Assembly: GCA_944387125.1 (NCBI GenBank)
Contig: CALXDT010000157.1
Location: 1 to 36,454, forward strand
Direction of reading: 5' to 3'
DNA length: 36,454 nt
Source of the DNA: an uncultured Oscillospiraceae bacterium
GTDB lineage: Bacteria; Bacillota; Clostridia; Oscillospirales; Oscillospiraceae
Shown: positions 1 through 6,258 of the stretch, in pieces
Layout of the letters: the number at the start of each line of letters is the position of its first letter
How positions within the stretch are numbered: the stretch's first letter is position 1
Translations under genes and position numbers: made by a program
The notes under the pieces: model-generated
Database searches by the model: none
What the model was told of the DNA's origin: nothing
The model's input: the letters and a program-made list of their open reading frames with translations, nothing else

Positions 1-507
1 CTCAAAACCGTAACCGGGGTAGCGCTGGGCCAGCTTCAGCATCACATCGTCCCGGGCTACTTTCGCAAGCACCGAGGCCGCCGCGATGCTGGCGCTGCGG
101 CTGTCGCCTTTGATCACCGTCTGAACCGGCAGGCCGAAATCCTTCGCCCGGTTCCCGTCGATCAGCACCAGCTCCGGCTTCACATCCAGCTGAGCCAGCG
201 CCCGTTCCATGGCCAGGAAGGTGGCCTGAAGGATATTGATCTGGTCAATCTCCTGCTCCGATGCAAAGCCGATGCCCCAGGCAATGGCCTGTTCCTGAAT
301 CATGGGGAACAATTCCCTGCGTTTTTTATCTGTGAGCTTTTTGCTGTCATTCAGTCCGGGCAGTTCCAGGTGCCTGGGCAAAATCACCGCCGCGGCGCAC
401 ACCGGTCCGGCCAAAGGGCCTCTGCCCGCTTCATCCACACCGCAGACACAGCCGATTCCCTGACAAAAATAACTGTCTTCCAATTCCCATAAATTGATCT
501 GGCTCAT
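1..507 (-). CDS. rnhB: Ribonuclease HII, 3' end outside the window
   Basis: Cuts the RNA strand of RNA-DNA hybrids and removes misincorporated ribonucleotides from DNA in the cytoplasm. I translated 169 residues from the ATG at 507; the frame is still open at base 1, so the C-terminus is missing. The family signature GVDEAGRGPLAGP lies at residues 23-35, with catalytic D25 and E26. A further acidic residue, D117, sits in LVLIDGNR and another, D135, in VIKGDSRSASIAAASVLAK, the typical RNase HII block. The start codon overlaps the rbgA stop by four bases (ATGA), so translation is probably coupled. Gene order lepB-rbgA-rnhB is a standard Firmicutes arrangement. I see nothing unusual in it. Confidence 0.96.
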   Translation of the reverse strand, partial: MSQINLWELEDSYFCQGIGCVCGVDEAGRGPLAGPVCAAAVILPRHLELPGLNDSKKLTDKKRRELFPMIQEQAIAWGIGFASEQEIDQINILQATFLAMERALAQLDVKPELVLIDGNRAKDFGLPVQTVIKGDSRSASIAAASVLAKVARDDVMLKLAQRYPGYGFE

Positions 508-1376
508 TCTGCCGCCTCCGGTAATTCCAAAGTAAAGGCTCCCAGCTTGCCGCTGCGGAATTCATCCAGCAGCACCTTCGCCATGCGCTCGGTGTTCACT
601 TCTCCGCCGCTGATCAAAAAGCCCCGCTTTCTGCCGGCCAATTCCAGCAGCTCCCATCCCGGCGTCTCCGGCGGCGCCTGAACCTGGTACCGCTGGGTCA
701 GCGTCTGGGAATAGCGCCGGTTCAGCAGCTCCATCAGCCGCCCCGCCAGCTCTTCCAGATCCATAATTCCTTCCTTCACCGCGCCGGTGTAGGCCAGCAT
801 CAGCCCCACCTGGGGATCTTCAAATTTCGGCCACAAAATGCCGGGCGTATCCAGTAGCAACAGCGCAGAATCCACCGTCACCCACTGCTTGCCCCGGGTG
901 ACGCCGGGGCGGTTCTCCGCTTTGGCTCCCTTCCGGCGGGAAATCTGGTTGATCAGGGTGGACTTTCCCACATTGGGAATCCCCACCACCATCACCCGCA
1001 AAGGGCGACTCATCCCCCGCGCGGCGTCCCTGGCCAGCTTTTCGGCGCAGGCAGCCCGCGCCGCGGGAGCAAACCCGGAAATTCCCTTTCTGGTTTTGCA
1101 GTCGGTGGCAATGACGGTCATGCCCTGTTTGCGGAAATAGGCAGTCCAAAGCTTTGTCCCTTCCGGATCTGCCAGATCCATCCGGTTAAGCACCAGGATC
1201 CGGGGCTTACTGGCACAAATGGCGTCAATGTCCGGATTCCGGCTGGACAAGGGGATCCGGGCGTCCACGATCTCGCAAACCGCGTCCACCTGCTTCAGAT
1301 CCGCCTCGATCTGCCGGCGGGTTTTGGTCATGTGTCCGGGATACCATTGAATATTCATCTGATCCTGCTGATTCAT
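504..1376 (-). CDS. rbgA: Ribosome biogenesis GTPase RbgA (YlqF)
   Basis: A circularly permuted GTPase that acts late in assembly of the 50S subunit. The motifs occur in permuted order: G4-like NRMD at residues 64-67, a G5-like TDCKTRKG near 91-98, then the P-loop GIPNVGKST at 132-140, the switch I threonine in PGVTRGKQ (T160), and G3 DTPG at 176-179. The opening IQWYPGHMTKTRRQI is the family hallmark. The start at 1376 overlaps the lepB stop in ATGA; a second in-frame ATG six codons later, right before IQWYPGHM, would match the common family start and is a plausible alternative. At 290 residues the length is normal. It lies between lepB and rnhB in a tightly overlapping operon. Confidence 0.96.
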   Translation of the reverse strand: MNQQDQMNIQWYPGHMTKTRRQIEADLKQVDAVCEIVDARIPLSSRNPDIDAICASKPRILVLNRMDLADPEGTKLWTAYFRKQGMTVIATDCKTRKGISGFAPAARAACAEKLARDAARGMSRPLRVMVVGIPNVGKSTLINQISRRKGAKAENRPGVTRGKQWVTVDSALLLLDTPGILWPKFEDPQVGLMLAYTGAVKEGIMDLEELAGRLMELLNRRYSQTLTQRYQVQAPPETPGWELLELAGRKRGFLISGGEVNTERMAKVLLDEFRSGKLGAFTLELPEAAE

Positions 1377-1978
1377 TCCACGACCCCCACTCTGTCAAAG
1401 TCCCGGGGGAAACTATCCTCATGTGTACCCGGAAATACCAGGAACAGGGCTTTGCCCAGAACTTCCCGCCGGTCGATCTGTCCGATCTCCGGATCCCGGC
1501 TGTCCTTGGATACCGCCCGGTTATCACCCATGACAAAGATGCACCCCGGCGCCACGGTCACGGGAAACGTCATCCCCTCAGACCGGGTGGTCAGATTGTG
1601 GATGTAATCCTCCTGCAATTCCACCCCATCCACATAGACGATGCCGTTTTCAAAATCGATATCCACGGTTTGGCCTTCCGTGGCAATAACCCGCTTGACA
1701 ATGGGGGCGCCATCGTCAAAGCTCTTTTTGCTGATGACCACCACATCCCCCTGCTGGGGATCGTGGTAAAAGGTATTGCTCAGCAGCAGCAGATAGTCCC
1801 CATCCCACAGTGTGGAAAACATGGAGCTGCCGGAAACGACGATCACCCGGAACATCAGCAGGAAAAGAAGCAGGATGATCACAAGCATATACATTAAATC
1901 GTGCAAATAGAGCATCACGCTCTTTTTCCAATCCGGCGCGGGATCGGTCTTCTTTGGATTTTCCTGATTTGGTGCCAT
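1373..1978 (-). CDS. lepB: Type I signal peptidase
   Basis: Membrane serine protease that removes signal peptides from exported proteins; it would be expected to process the giant secreted protein encoded further right. I chose the ATG at 1978 (201 residues) because an AGGAGG site lies nine bases upstream; the open frame extends further but has no such site. A short cytoplasmic N-terminus is followed by one membrane helix at about residues 29-48. The nucleophile S52 is in SGSSMFSTL, the general-base lysine K95 is in PIVKRVIATEG, and the box GDNRAVSKDSRDPEIGQI follows. The topology is the Gram-positive SipS type with a single N-terminal anchor. It is the first gene of the lepB-rbgA-rnhB transcript and overlaps rbgA by four bases. 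Confidence 0.96.
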   Translation of the reverse strand: MAPNQENPKKTDPAPDWKKSVMLYLHDLMYMLVIILLLFLLMFRVIVVSGSSMFSTLWDGDYLLLLSNTFYHDPQQGDVVVISKKSFDDGAPIVKRVIATEGQTVDIDFENGIVYVDGVELQEDYIHNLTTRSEGMTFPVTVAPGCIFVMGDNRAVSKDSRDPEIGQIDRREVLGKALFLVFPGTHEDSFPRDFDRVGVVE

Positions 1979-2054
1979 AGCGGGCGCCTCCTGTACACGG
2001 CCGCCGGGGCCGGTTAATGGTAAACCTGTCAAAATATAGGTGGTCTTTCCCTTG

Positions 2055-2083
2055 AGTATACCACACAGATACCAGGTTTTCCA
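2055..2083 (-). promoter_or_regulatory. Predicted sigma-A promoter for lepB-rbgA-rnhB
   Basis: On the minus strand, TGGAAA at 2083-2078 is followed by a 17-base spacer and TATACT at 2060-2055. A TG dinucleotide one base before the -10 gives an extended -10. It lies between the rplS terminator and the lepB ribosome binding site, so lepB can be transcribed independently of rplS. Confidence 0.7.
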
Positions 2084-2112
2084 GAACAAAATATGAATTT
2101 ACCACAGGGAAT

Positions 2113-2140
2113 AAAAAAAGAGGGCCCGGCCCTCTTTCTT
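2113..2140 (-). terminator. Rho-independent terminator after rplS
   Basis: An inverted repeat with arms AAAGAGGG and CCCTCTTT, loop about five bases, sits 26 bases downstream of the rplS stop. On the minus strand it is followed by a run of seven T (complement of 2113-2119), the normal intrinsic-terminator form. The opposite side has no comparable T run. Confidence 0.88.
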
Positions 2141-2165
2141 TATGCAGTTTGGAATCGGGAAGGAA

Positions 2166-2507
2166 TTACACCTTCTCCTTGACCTTGGCAGCCTTGCCGA
2201 AGCGGTCACGCAGATAGTACAGCTTCGCCCGGCGAACCTTACCCTTACGAATAGTCTCGATCATCGCCACGTTGGGGGAATGCAGAGGGAAAACCTTCTC
2301 GCAGCCGACGCCGTAGGAGATCCGGCGAACGGTGATGGTCTCGCCGATGCCGCCGTGCTTGCGGGCGATGACGGTGCCTTCAAACACCTGGATACGCTCA
2401 CGGGAGCCTTCCTTGATGCGCACGTGCACACGAACGGTGTCGCCCACCCGAACCTCGGGCAGCTCTTCCTTCATGTACTGGCTGTTCAGAGCCTTTACCA
2501 AATCCAT
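2166..2507 (-). CDS. rplS: 50S ribosomal protein L19
   Basis: Component of the large ribosomal subunit at the 30S-50S interface. The 113-residue product starts [20 protein letters not shown] and carries the conserved L19 core [29 protein letters not shown], and the basic tail [22 protein letters not shown]. The ATG at 2507 is preceded by AAGGAGGACAGAAAC, a strong ribosome binding site, which rules out the longer open frame upstream. Length and sequence are normal for the family. It is followed by its own terminator and preceded by its own promoter, so it is largely monocistronic. Confidence 0.97.
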   Translation of the reverse strand: MDLVKALNSQYMKEELPEVRVGDTVRVHVRIKEGSRERIQVFEGTVIARKHGGIGETITVRRISYGVGCEKVFPLHSPNVAMIETIRKGKVRRAKLYYLRDRFGKAAKVKEKV

Positions 2508-2580
2508 GTTTCTGTCCTCCTTAAATATTAGGCGTTCATGCCGGCACATCTGCCGCAGAGGACGCACCTTGATTTCAGAC
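2508..2580 (-). other. 5' leader of rplS with a small hairpin
   Basis: The predicted transcript begins about 73 bases before the ATG. It contains a G-C rich stem-loop near 2535-2565 (arms around UGCGGCA and UGCCGGCA with a GAUG loop) before the ribosome binding site. Firmicutes L19 genes often carry an autoregulatory leader. I cannot say from inspection that this one matches the known L19 leader fold. Confidence 0.35.
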
Positions 2581-2586
2581 CGATTC

Positions 2587-2640
2587 ATTTTACCACAGGG
2601 TTTAGATAAAATCAAGTGCTTTTTTCTGTTTTTTCAAAAA
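2587..2640 (-). promoter_or_regulatory. Predicted rplS promoter with UP-like A tracts
   Basis: On the minus strand TTGATT (2615-2610), a 17-base spacer and TAAAAT (2592-2587), with TGG before the -10 giving an extended -10. Upstream of the -35, at 2616-2640, are two phased A runs (AAAAAA and AAAAAA separated by CAG), resembling an UP element as expected for a highly expressed ribosomal protein gene. Confidence 0.75.
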
Positions 2641-2651
2641 GATCCCTTGCT

Positions 2652-3965
2652 TTACAGCACCGCCGCGGACACCCGGGAGATCCCCAATTCCTTCATATAC
2701 GCCGCGGCAGCGGCCGTGATCCGCTCTCCGGGGATGGCCAGCGGGATGGCCGGGGGACAGCTGACCGCACAGGCGCCGCAGATCCGTCCAACGCTTTCCT
2801 CCACCGGAATCCACTGCTGAGGCAAGAGCATCCCCTGACGCAGGGAGATCACCCGCTCCCCCGGTTCCGGGAGAGGATGCGCCCCGCGCCCTTGGACAGC
2901 CGGATAATTCCCCAAAGCATCCTTCACCAGCTGATAGTCCCGGGATCCGTTACAGGGGCTGAACATCAAAACCACATGATCCGCGTCCGCATATTCCGGT
3001 TCTGCCCCCCGCTGCCGCAGCAGGGCCGCCACCGATTCCCCGTCCGCGCCGATGGCGGCGCAGTCCAGTGTCAGCTTCCAAGGCTCCGACGACCGGTTGG
3101 GGAACGGGAGGCTTTTCCCAAGGGCCGCCACAGCGGAAGCCGTCTCCGCTGCCCCAGCAGGCAAGGTCTCTTCCAGCAGGCGGTTGCAGAAATCCAGAGA
3201 TTGGAGAATCAGATAACTAGGGCTGGAGCTGCCGTAGATCCCCGCCGCCGTCCGGACCGTTTCCGGCTCCCAGTCTCCCCTGCCCAAATGCACATATGCC
3301 CCGCCGGTAAGCACCGGAAGGGTTTTATGGGCAGAATCGCAGCACAGATCCGCCCCCTGCTCCATGGGATGCCTCCCGGGAAACAAGGTCAAATAGGCGC
3401 CGTGGGCATTGTCCACCAGCAGCGGAAGGCCGTATCTGTGGGCAACCTCCGCCAGCGCCCCAATATCCAGCATCTCCCCCAAATAGTCCGGGCTGGTAAG
3501 GTATACAGCGCACAGAGGCCGCTGCGCTTGCCGGATGCTCTGCTCCAGCAGCCGGGGAGAAATGGGACAGGCGCAAAGGCTGCTGCCCGCCGGCTGCATC
3601 CAAATTGGCTCCAGATCCAGCAGTGCGCAGCTGTGCAGGAAGGCTTTGTGGGCATTCCTGCCCGCCAGAATCCCATTGCCCGGGCGCCTTTGGGCTGCCA
3701 GATGCACCATGGTCTTTATCCCCTGGGAGCTTCCGCCGGTGAGATAAAAGGTGTGCCGGGAATGGAACAGCCGGGCGGCGTTTCGTTCGCTTTCCAGCAG
3801 GATCCCTTCCGGGCAGGACAGGTCATCCGCACCGGAAATCTCCGTAATATCCCAGGCCTCGGCGCCGAGAATGGATCTTCCTTTATGCCCCGGCATATGC
3901 AGCCGGGCACCGTCCCGGCGGGCATATGCCCGGACAAAATCAACCACCGGCGTTTCCATGGGCAT
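2652..3965 (-). CDS. Orn/Lys/Arg decarboxylase-family PLP enzyme
   Basis: A fold-type I pyridoxal-phosphate enzyme of the Firmicutes SpeA/YaaO type. The family decarboxylates arginine, lysine or ornithine; which one is not readable here. LHMPGHKGR at residues 22-30 is the family's N-terminal signature. GADDLSCPEGIL (45-56) and FYLTGGSSQG (73-82) follow. D185 in VDNAHGAY should bind the pyridine nitrogen, and K214 in CDSAHKTLPVLTGG is the Schiff-base lysine. At 437 residues it is slightly shorter than typical family members (about 470-490), mainly in the C-terminal part. The start is uncertain: ATG at 3965 or 3959, neither with a strong ribosome site. Both lie inside the end of the upstream maturase gene (overlap about 20-26 bases), so translation is probably coupled to it. 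Confidence 0.9.
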   Translation of the reverse strand: MPMETPVVDFVRAYARRDGARLHMPGHKGRSILGAEAWDITEISGADDLSCPEGILLESERNAARLFHSRHTFYLTGGSSQGIKTMVHLAAQRRPGNGILAGRNAHKAFLHSCALLDLEPIWMQPAGSSLCACPISPRLLEQSIRQAQRPLCAVYLTSPDYLGEMLDIGALAEVAHRYGLPLLVDNAHGAYLTLFPGRHPMEQGADLCCDSAHKTLPVLTGGAYVHLGRGDWEPETVRTAAGIYGSSSPSYLILQSLDFCNRLLEETLPAGAAETASAVAALGKSLPFPNRSSEPWKLTLDCAAIGADGESVAALLRQRGAEPEYADADHVVLMFSPCNGSRDYQLVKDALGNYPAVQGRGAHPLPEPGERVISLRQGMLLPQQWIPVEESVGRICGACAVSCPPAIPLAIPGERITAAAAAYMKELGISRVSAAVL

Positions 3966-5325
3966 CCAGGCTCATCGCCGCCTGGAGCATAATGGCGCAC
4001 TCCATCCGCTTCTTAAACAGCTCACAGCCATACCGGTATACCCCGTTGATGGAACCGGAGGCATGGTAGCTGTTGGCGGCGCAGCCGCCGGAGCAGTAGA
4101 GCTTTGCCCAGCAGGTTCTGCATTCTTCCCGGGTATAGGCATTGCAGCCCCGGAACTGCTCCTGCATTTCCAGGTTGGTCACACCGTCCCAGATATTCCC
4201 CAGGGAATATTTGGGATCCCCCACAAACTGGTGGCAGGGGAACAGCTCTCCCCAGGGAGTCACTGCCATATACTCCGTTCCGCTGCCGCAGCCGGAAATC
4301 CGCTTATAAATGCAGGGGCCGTTTTTCAGATCCAGCATATAGTGATAGAAGGTAAAGGGACGCCCCTCCCGGCTGCGCTTCAGCATCTCCCGCGCCAGGA
4401 TCTCGTACTGCTCAAAAAGCACCGGCAGATCTTCCTCCGTCAGGGCGCTGGGGCTGTCCGGAGCGCAGACCACAGGCTCCATGGACAGCTCCGTAAACCC
4501 CAGATCCGCCATGTGGAAAATATCTTCGGTAAAGTCCGTATTGAAATGGGTAAAGGTGCCCCGGATGTAGTAGCTCTTATTCCCCCGGGCTTTGACAAAC
4601 TTCTGAAACTTGGGCACGATGGTATCGTAGCTGCCCTTTCCGGCCATATCCACCCGGAACCGGTCGTTGACTTCCTTCCGGCCGTCCAGGGACAGCACCA
4701 CATTGTCCATCTCCCGGTTGCAGAAGTCAATGACCTCATCATCAATCAATACGCCGTTGGTAGTCAGGGTGAAGCGGAAGTGCTTCCCCGCGGACGCTTC
4801 CACGCTGCGGCCGTAGGCCACCAGATCCTTGACCACCTGCCAATTGACCAGGGGCTCCCCGCCGAAAAAATCCACTTCCAAATTGTGCCGGGAGCCGGAA
4901 TTGGCCACCAGGAAATCCAGCGCCTGCTTGCCCACCGCAAAGGACATCAGCGCCCGATCCCCCTGATACTTTCCCTGCCCCGCAAAGCAGTAGCTGCAGG
5001 ACAGGTTGCAGCTGTGCGCCACATGGAGGCACAGCGCCTTCACCACACGGCTTCTTTCTTTATATGTACCCGCCATGTCCTGATAGGTATCGGGGGTAAA
5101 CAGCTTGTGCCGCGCTTCCAGCGCGCGAATGTCCTCCAGGCACTGCTCCGCCTCCGACGCCATGACCTGAGGATACCTTTCCACAATGGTCTTTACGATC
5201 TGTTCCGGGGTATGGGTCTTGTACATGCCAATCATGTCATAAGCCACTTCATCCACCAGGTGTACCGCGCCGCTGCAGGTATCCAGCACAATGTTATAGC
5301 CGTCCAGCTTGTATTGATGCATCAT
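3940..5325 (-). CDS. SCIFF-peptide radical SAM maturase
   Basis: A radical S-adenosylmethionine SPASM enzyme that forms thioether (sactionine-type) cross-links in the six-cysteine SCIFF peptide encoded just upstream. The cluster motif CX3CX2C is C106, C110, C113 in HSCNLSCSYCFAGQ. The N-terminal part, with YKLDGYNIVLDTCSGAVHLVDEVAYD, is the peptide-recognition region typical of SCIFF maturases. The C-terminal SPASM cysteines occur in SGCGSGTEYM, LFPCHQF, CRTCWAKLYCSGGCAANSYH and YGCELF, enough for two auxiliary clusters. I place the start at the ATG at 5325 (461 residues), or the next codon, downstream of GGGAG; the frame before it is read-through across the attenuator hairpin. It lies 72 bases after the peptide gene and overlaps the decarboxylase gene. 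Confidence 0.93.
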   Translation of the reverse strand: MMHQYKLDGYNIVLDTCSGAVHLVDEVAYDMIGMYKTHTPEQIVKTIVERYPQVMASEAEQCLEDIRALEARHKLFTPDTYQDMAGTYKERSRVVKALCLHVAHSCNLSCSYCFAGQGKYQGDRALMSFAVGKQALDFLVANSGSRHNLEVDFFGGEPLVNWQVVKDLVAYGRSVEASAGKHFRFTLTTNGVLIDDEVIDFCNREMDNVVLSLDGRKEVNDRFRVDMAGKGSYDTIVPKFQKFVKARGNKSYYIRGTFTHFNTDFTEDIFHMADLGFTELSMEPVVCAPDSPSALTEEDLPVLFEQYEILAREMLKRSREGRPFTFYHYMLDLKNGPCIYKRISGCGSGTEYMAVTPWGELFPCHQFVGDPKYSLGNIWDGVTNLEMQEQFRGCNAYTREECRTCWAKLYCSGGCAANSYHASGSINGVYRYGCELFKKRMECAIMLQAAMSLDAHGNAGG

Positions 5326-5350
5326 AACTCTTAAATCTCCCAAATCGCAG

Positions 5351-5385
5351 AAAAACGGGGCCGTTGCCCTGCGGCAACAGCCCCC
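5351..5385 (-). terminator. Attenuator-like hairpin between SCIFF peptide and maturase
   Basis: A 12-bp stem (5357-5368 with 5373-5384, one G-U pair) with a four-base loop. On the minus strand it is followed after one G by five T (complement of 5351-5355). It is G-C rich enough to be an intrinsic terminator and sits in the gap between the peptide and enzyme genes. It would make most transcripts end after the small peptide gene, giving more substrate than enzyme. Confidence 0.7.
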
Positions 5386-5397
5386 TTTCACCGGCGC

Positions 5398-5550
5398 TTA
5401 CTTTTCTTCGCTCTTGTTCTCACAGGGCTGGTTGGCCACACCGCAGCTGGTCTTGCAGGCACTCTGGCAGGAGGTCTGGCACTCGCCGCAGCCGCCGTTG
5501 CAGGCGCTCTGACACAGGTCTCTGGTCTCGATGGTGATGATTCTTTCCAT
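5398..5550 (-). CDS. SCIFF family precursor peptide, eight cysteines
   Basis: A 50-residue ribosomally made peptide that is the substrate of the adjacent radical SAM enzyme. It begins MERIITIETRDLCQSACNGG and its core carries GECQTSCQSACKTSC followed by GVANQPC, the hallmark of the six-cysteines-in-forty-five peptides. Cysteines are at 13, 17, 21, 24, 28, 32, 36 and 43. The last six are the canonical set; C13 and C17 form an additional CQSAC unit identical to the one at 28-32. The ATG at 5550 has GGAG eight bases upstream; an in-frame ATG at 5565 would add MECTI but lacks a good ribosome site. Expression comes from a near-consensus promoter at 5601-5629. Its final biological role is not established in the family. 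Confidence 0.93.
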   Translation of the reverse strand: MERIITIETRDLCQSACNGGCGECQTSCQSACKTSCGVANQPCENKSEEK

Positions 5551-5600
5551 AATCGTACACTCCATTTCTAAAGCTAATGTATTTGGTTTCCTTCGGGTAT

Positions 5601-5629
5601 ATTATACGTTACCCGGCATCATAATGCAA
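5601..5629 (-). promoter_or_regulatory. Predicted promoter of the SCIFF operon
   Basis: On the minus strand TTGCAT (5629-5624), a 17-base spacer and a perfect TATAAT (5606-5601), about 50 bases before the peptide start codon. No competing promoter is visible in the gap to the tRNA. Confidence 0.82.
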
Positions 5630-5882
5630 GGGATATTTAAGGAACCTCTGAATAAATCGGCGGCGGACTTCCGGATTCTTTGCCCCATCTGTGCCGCAAG
5701 GCGGTGTCTTCCTGATTCAATCAAGAAATCCGATCAAAAGCGGAAATTCATACAGGATTCCGCCCTTTTTTCACCTTCCGCCAGAGGGAACTCTCCCGGC
5801 GTCCCCGCTTGCCAATTTCATCCGCGTTTCCCAAAAAGAAGCATATCCCCGGAAAAACCGCAAAAACGCGGTACGAAAGAAG
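5630..5882. other. Intergenic stretch with a possible dispersed-repeat remnant
   Basis: About 250 bases with no supported gene. At 5641-5651 it holds GGAACCTCTGA, also found at 32592-32602 in another intergenic region, in each case followed by a divergent GC-rich stretch. This looks like the end of a dispersed intergenic repeat. The open frames that cross the region run into the tRNA and are not convincing. Confidence 0.4.
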
Positions 5883-5909
5883 CTGGAGCAAGGAAAACCT
5901 TACTCCAGC
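5875..5909 (-). terminator. Putative terminator after tRNA-Pro
   Basis: A stem with arms CTGGAG-AAGG and CCTT-CTCCAG (5883-5893 with 5898-5908, one opposing mismatch) and a four-base loop, starting three bases after the CCA end. On the minus strand it is followed by CTTCTTTCG, only a weak U-rich tail. Confidence 0.55.
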
Positions 5910-5910
5910 T

Positions 5911-5988
5911 TGGTCGGAGTGTCGGGATTCGAACCCGAGGCCTCTTGGACCCGAACCAAGCGCGATACCAAGCTTCGCCACACCCCGA
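5911..5988 (-). tRNA. tRNA-Pro (CGG)
   Basis: On the minus strand the 5' acceptor arm TCGGGGT pairs with ACTCCGA, and CCA is encoded at the 3' end (complement of 5911-5913). The D arm GTGGCGAAGCTTGGTATCGC, the anticodon stem CTTGG/CCAAG with loop TTCGGGT (anticodon CGG), and the T arm CTCGGGTTCGAATCCCGA are all intact. CGG reads the CCG proline codon. Confidence 0.96.
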
Positions 5989-5998
5989 AATCTTTGAT

Positions 5999-6027
5999 AT
6001 TATACCGGATATCCCCCGGATTGTCAA
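5999..6027 (-). promoter_or_regulatory. Perfect-consensus promoter of tRNA-Pro
   Basis: On the minus strand TTGACA (6027-6022), a 17-base spacer and TATAAT (6004-5999), both hexamers identical to the sigma-A consensus. The -10 lies 11 bases before the tRNA 5' end. Confidence 0.93.
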
Positions 6028-6079
6028 CCAGATTTTTTGACCTGCACCACTTTTTCCCATTCGGGCACCTAAGTGGGCG

Positions 6080-6246
6080 TGAATCAGTCGTTATCACGAC
6101 TGATTCAGCAGATATTGCCATAAGGCGCCGCGAATCGCGGCGCCTCGTGGTAACATGCGCAATCGAATCTGCTCTGCCCAAAGGCAGGCGGAGCGGATTA
6201 CCGATTGGTTTCTTCCTGTCGGGGCAGGCGCATATTTGCCTGCCCC
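6080..6246. repeat. Cluster of four inverted repeats
   Basis: Four separate dyads lie in 170 bases between the end of the giant gene and the tRNA promoter. They are: a perfect 12-bp stem, 6080-6091 with 6096-6107, four-base loop; a perfect 10-bp stem, 6123-6132 with 6136-6145, loop AAT; a long interrupted stem, 6160-6178 with 6183-6207; and a 9-bp stem GGGGCAGGC/GCCTGCCCC, 6221-6229 with 6238-6246. The last one is 12 bases beyond the giant gene's stop and could help end its transcript, but there is no T run. No gene is supported in 6028-6258. Confidence 0.75.
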
Positions 6247-6258
6247 CCAGTCCCCGGT

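Noticed and set aside
2616..5334. Long plus-strand frames opposite the decarboxylase and maturase genes
   Set aside because: Both opposite-strand genes have full catalytic motif sets; the plus-strand products show none and no start signals.
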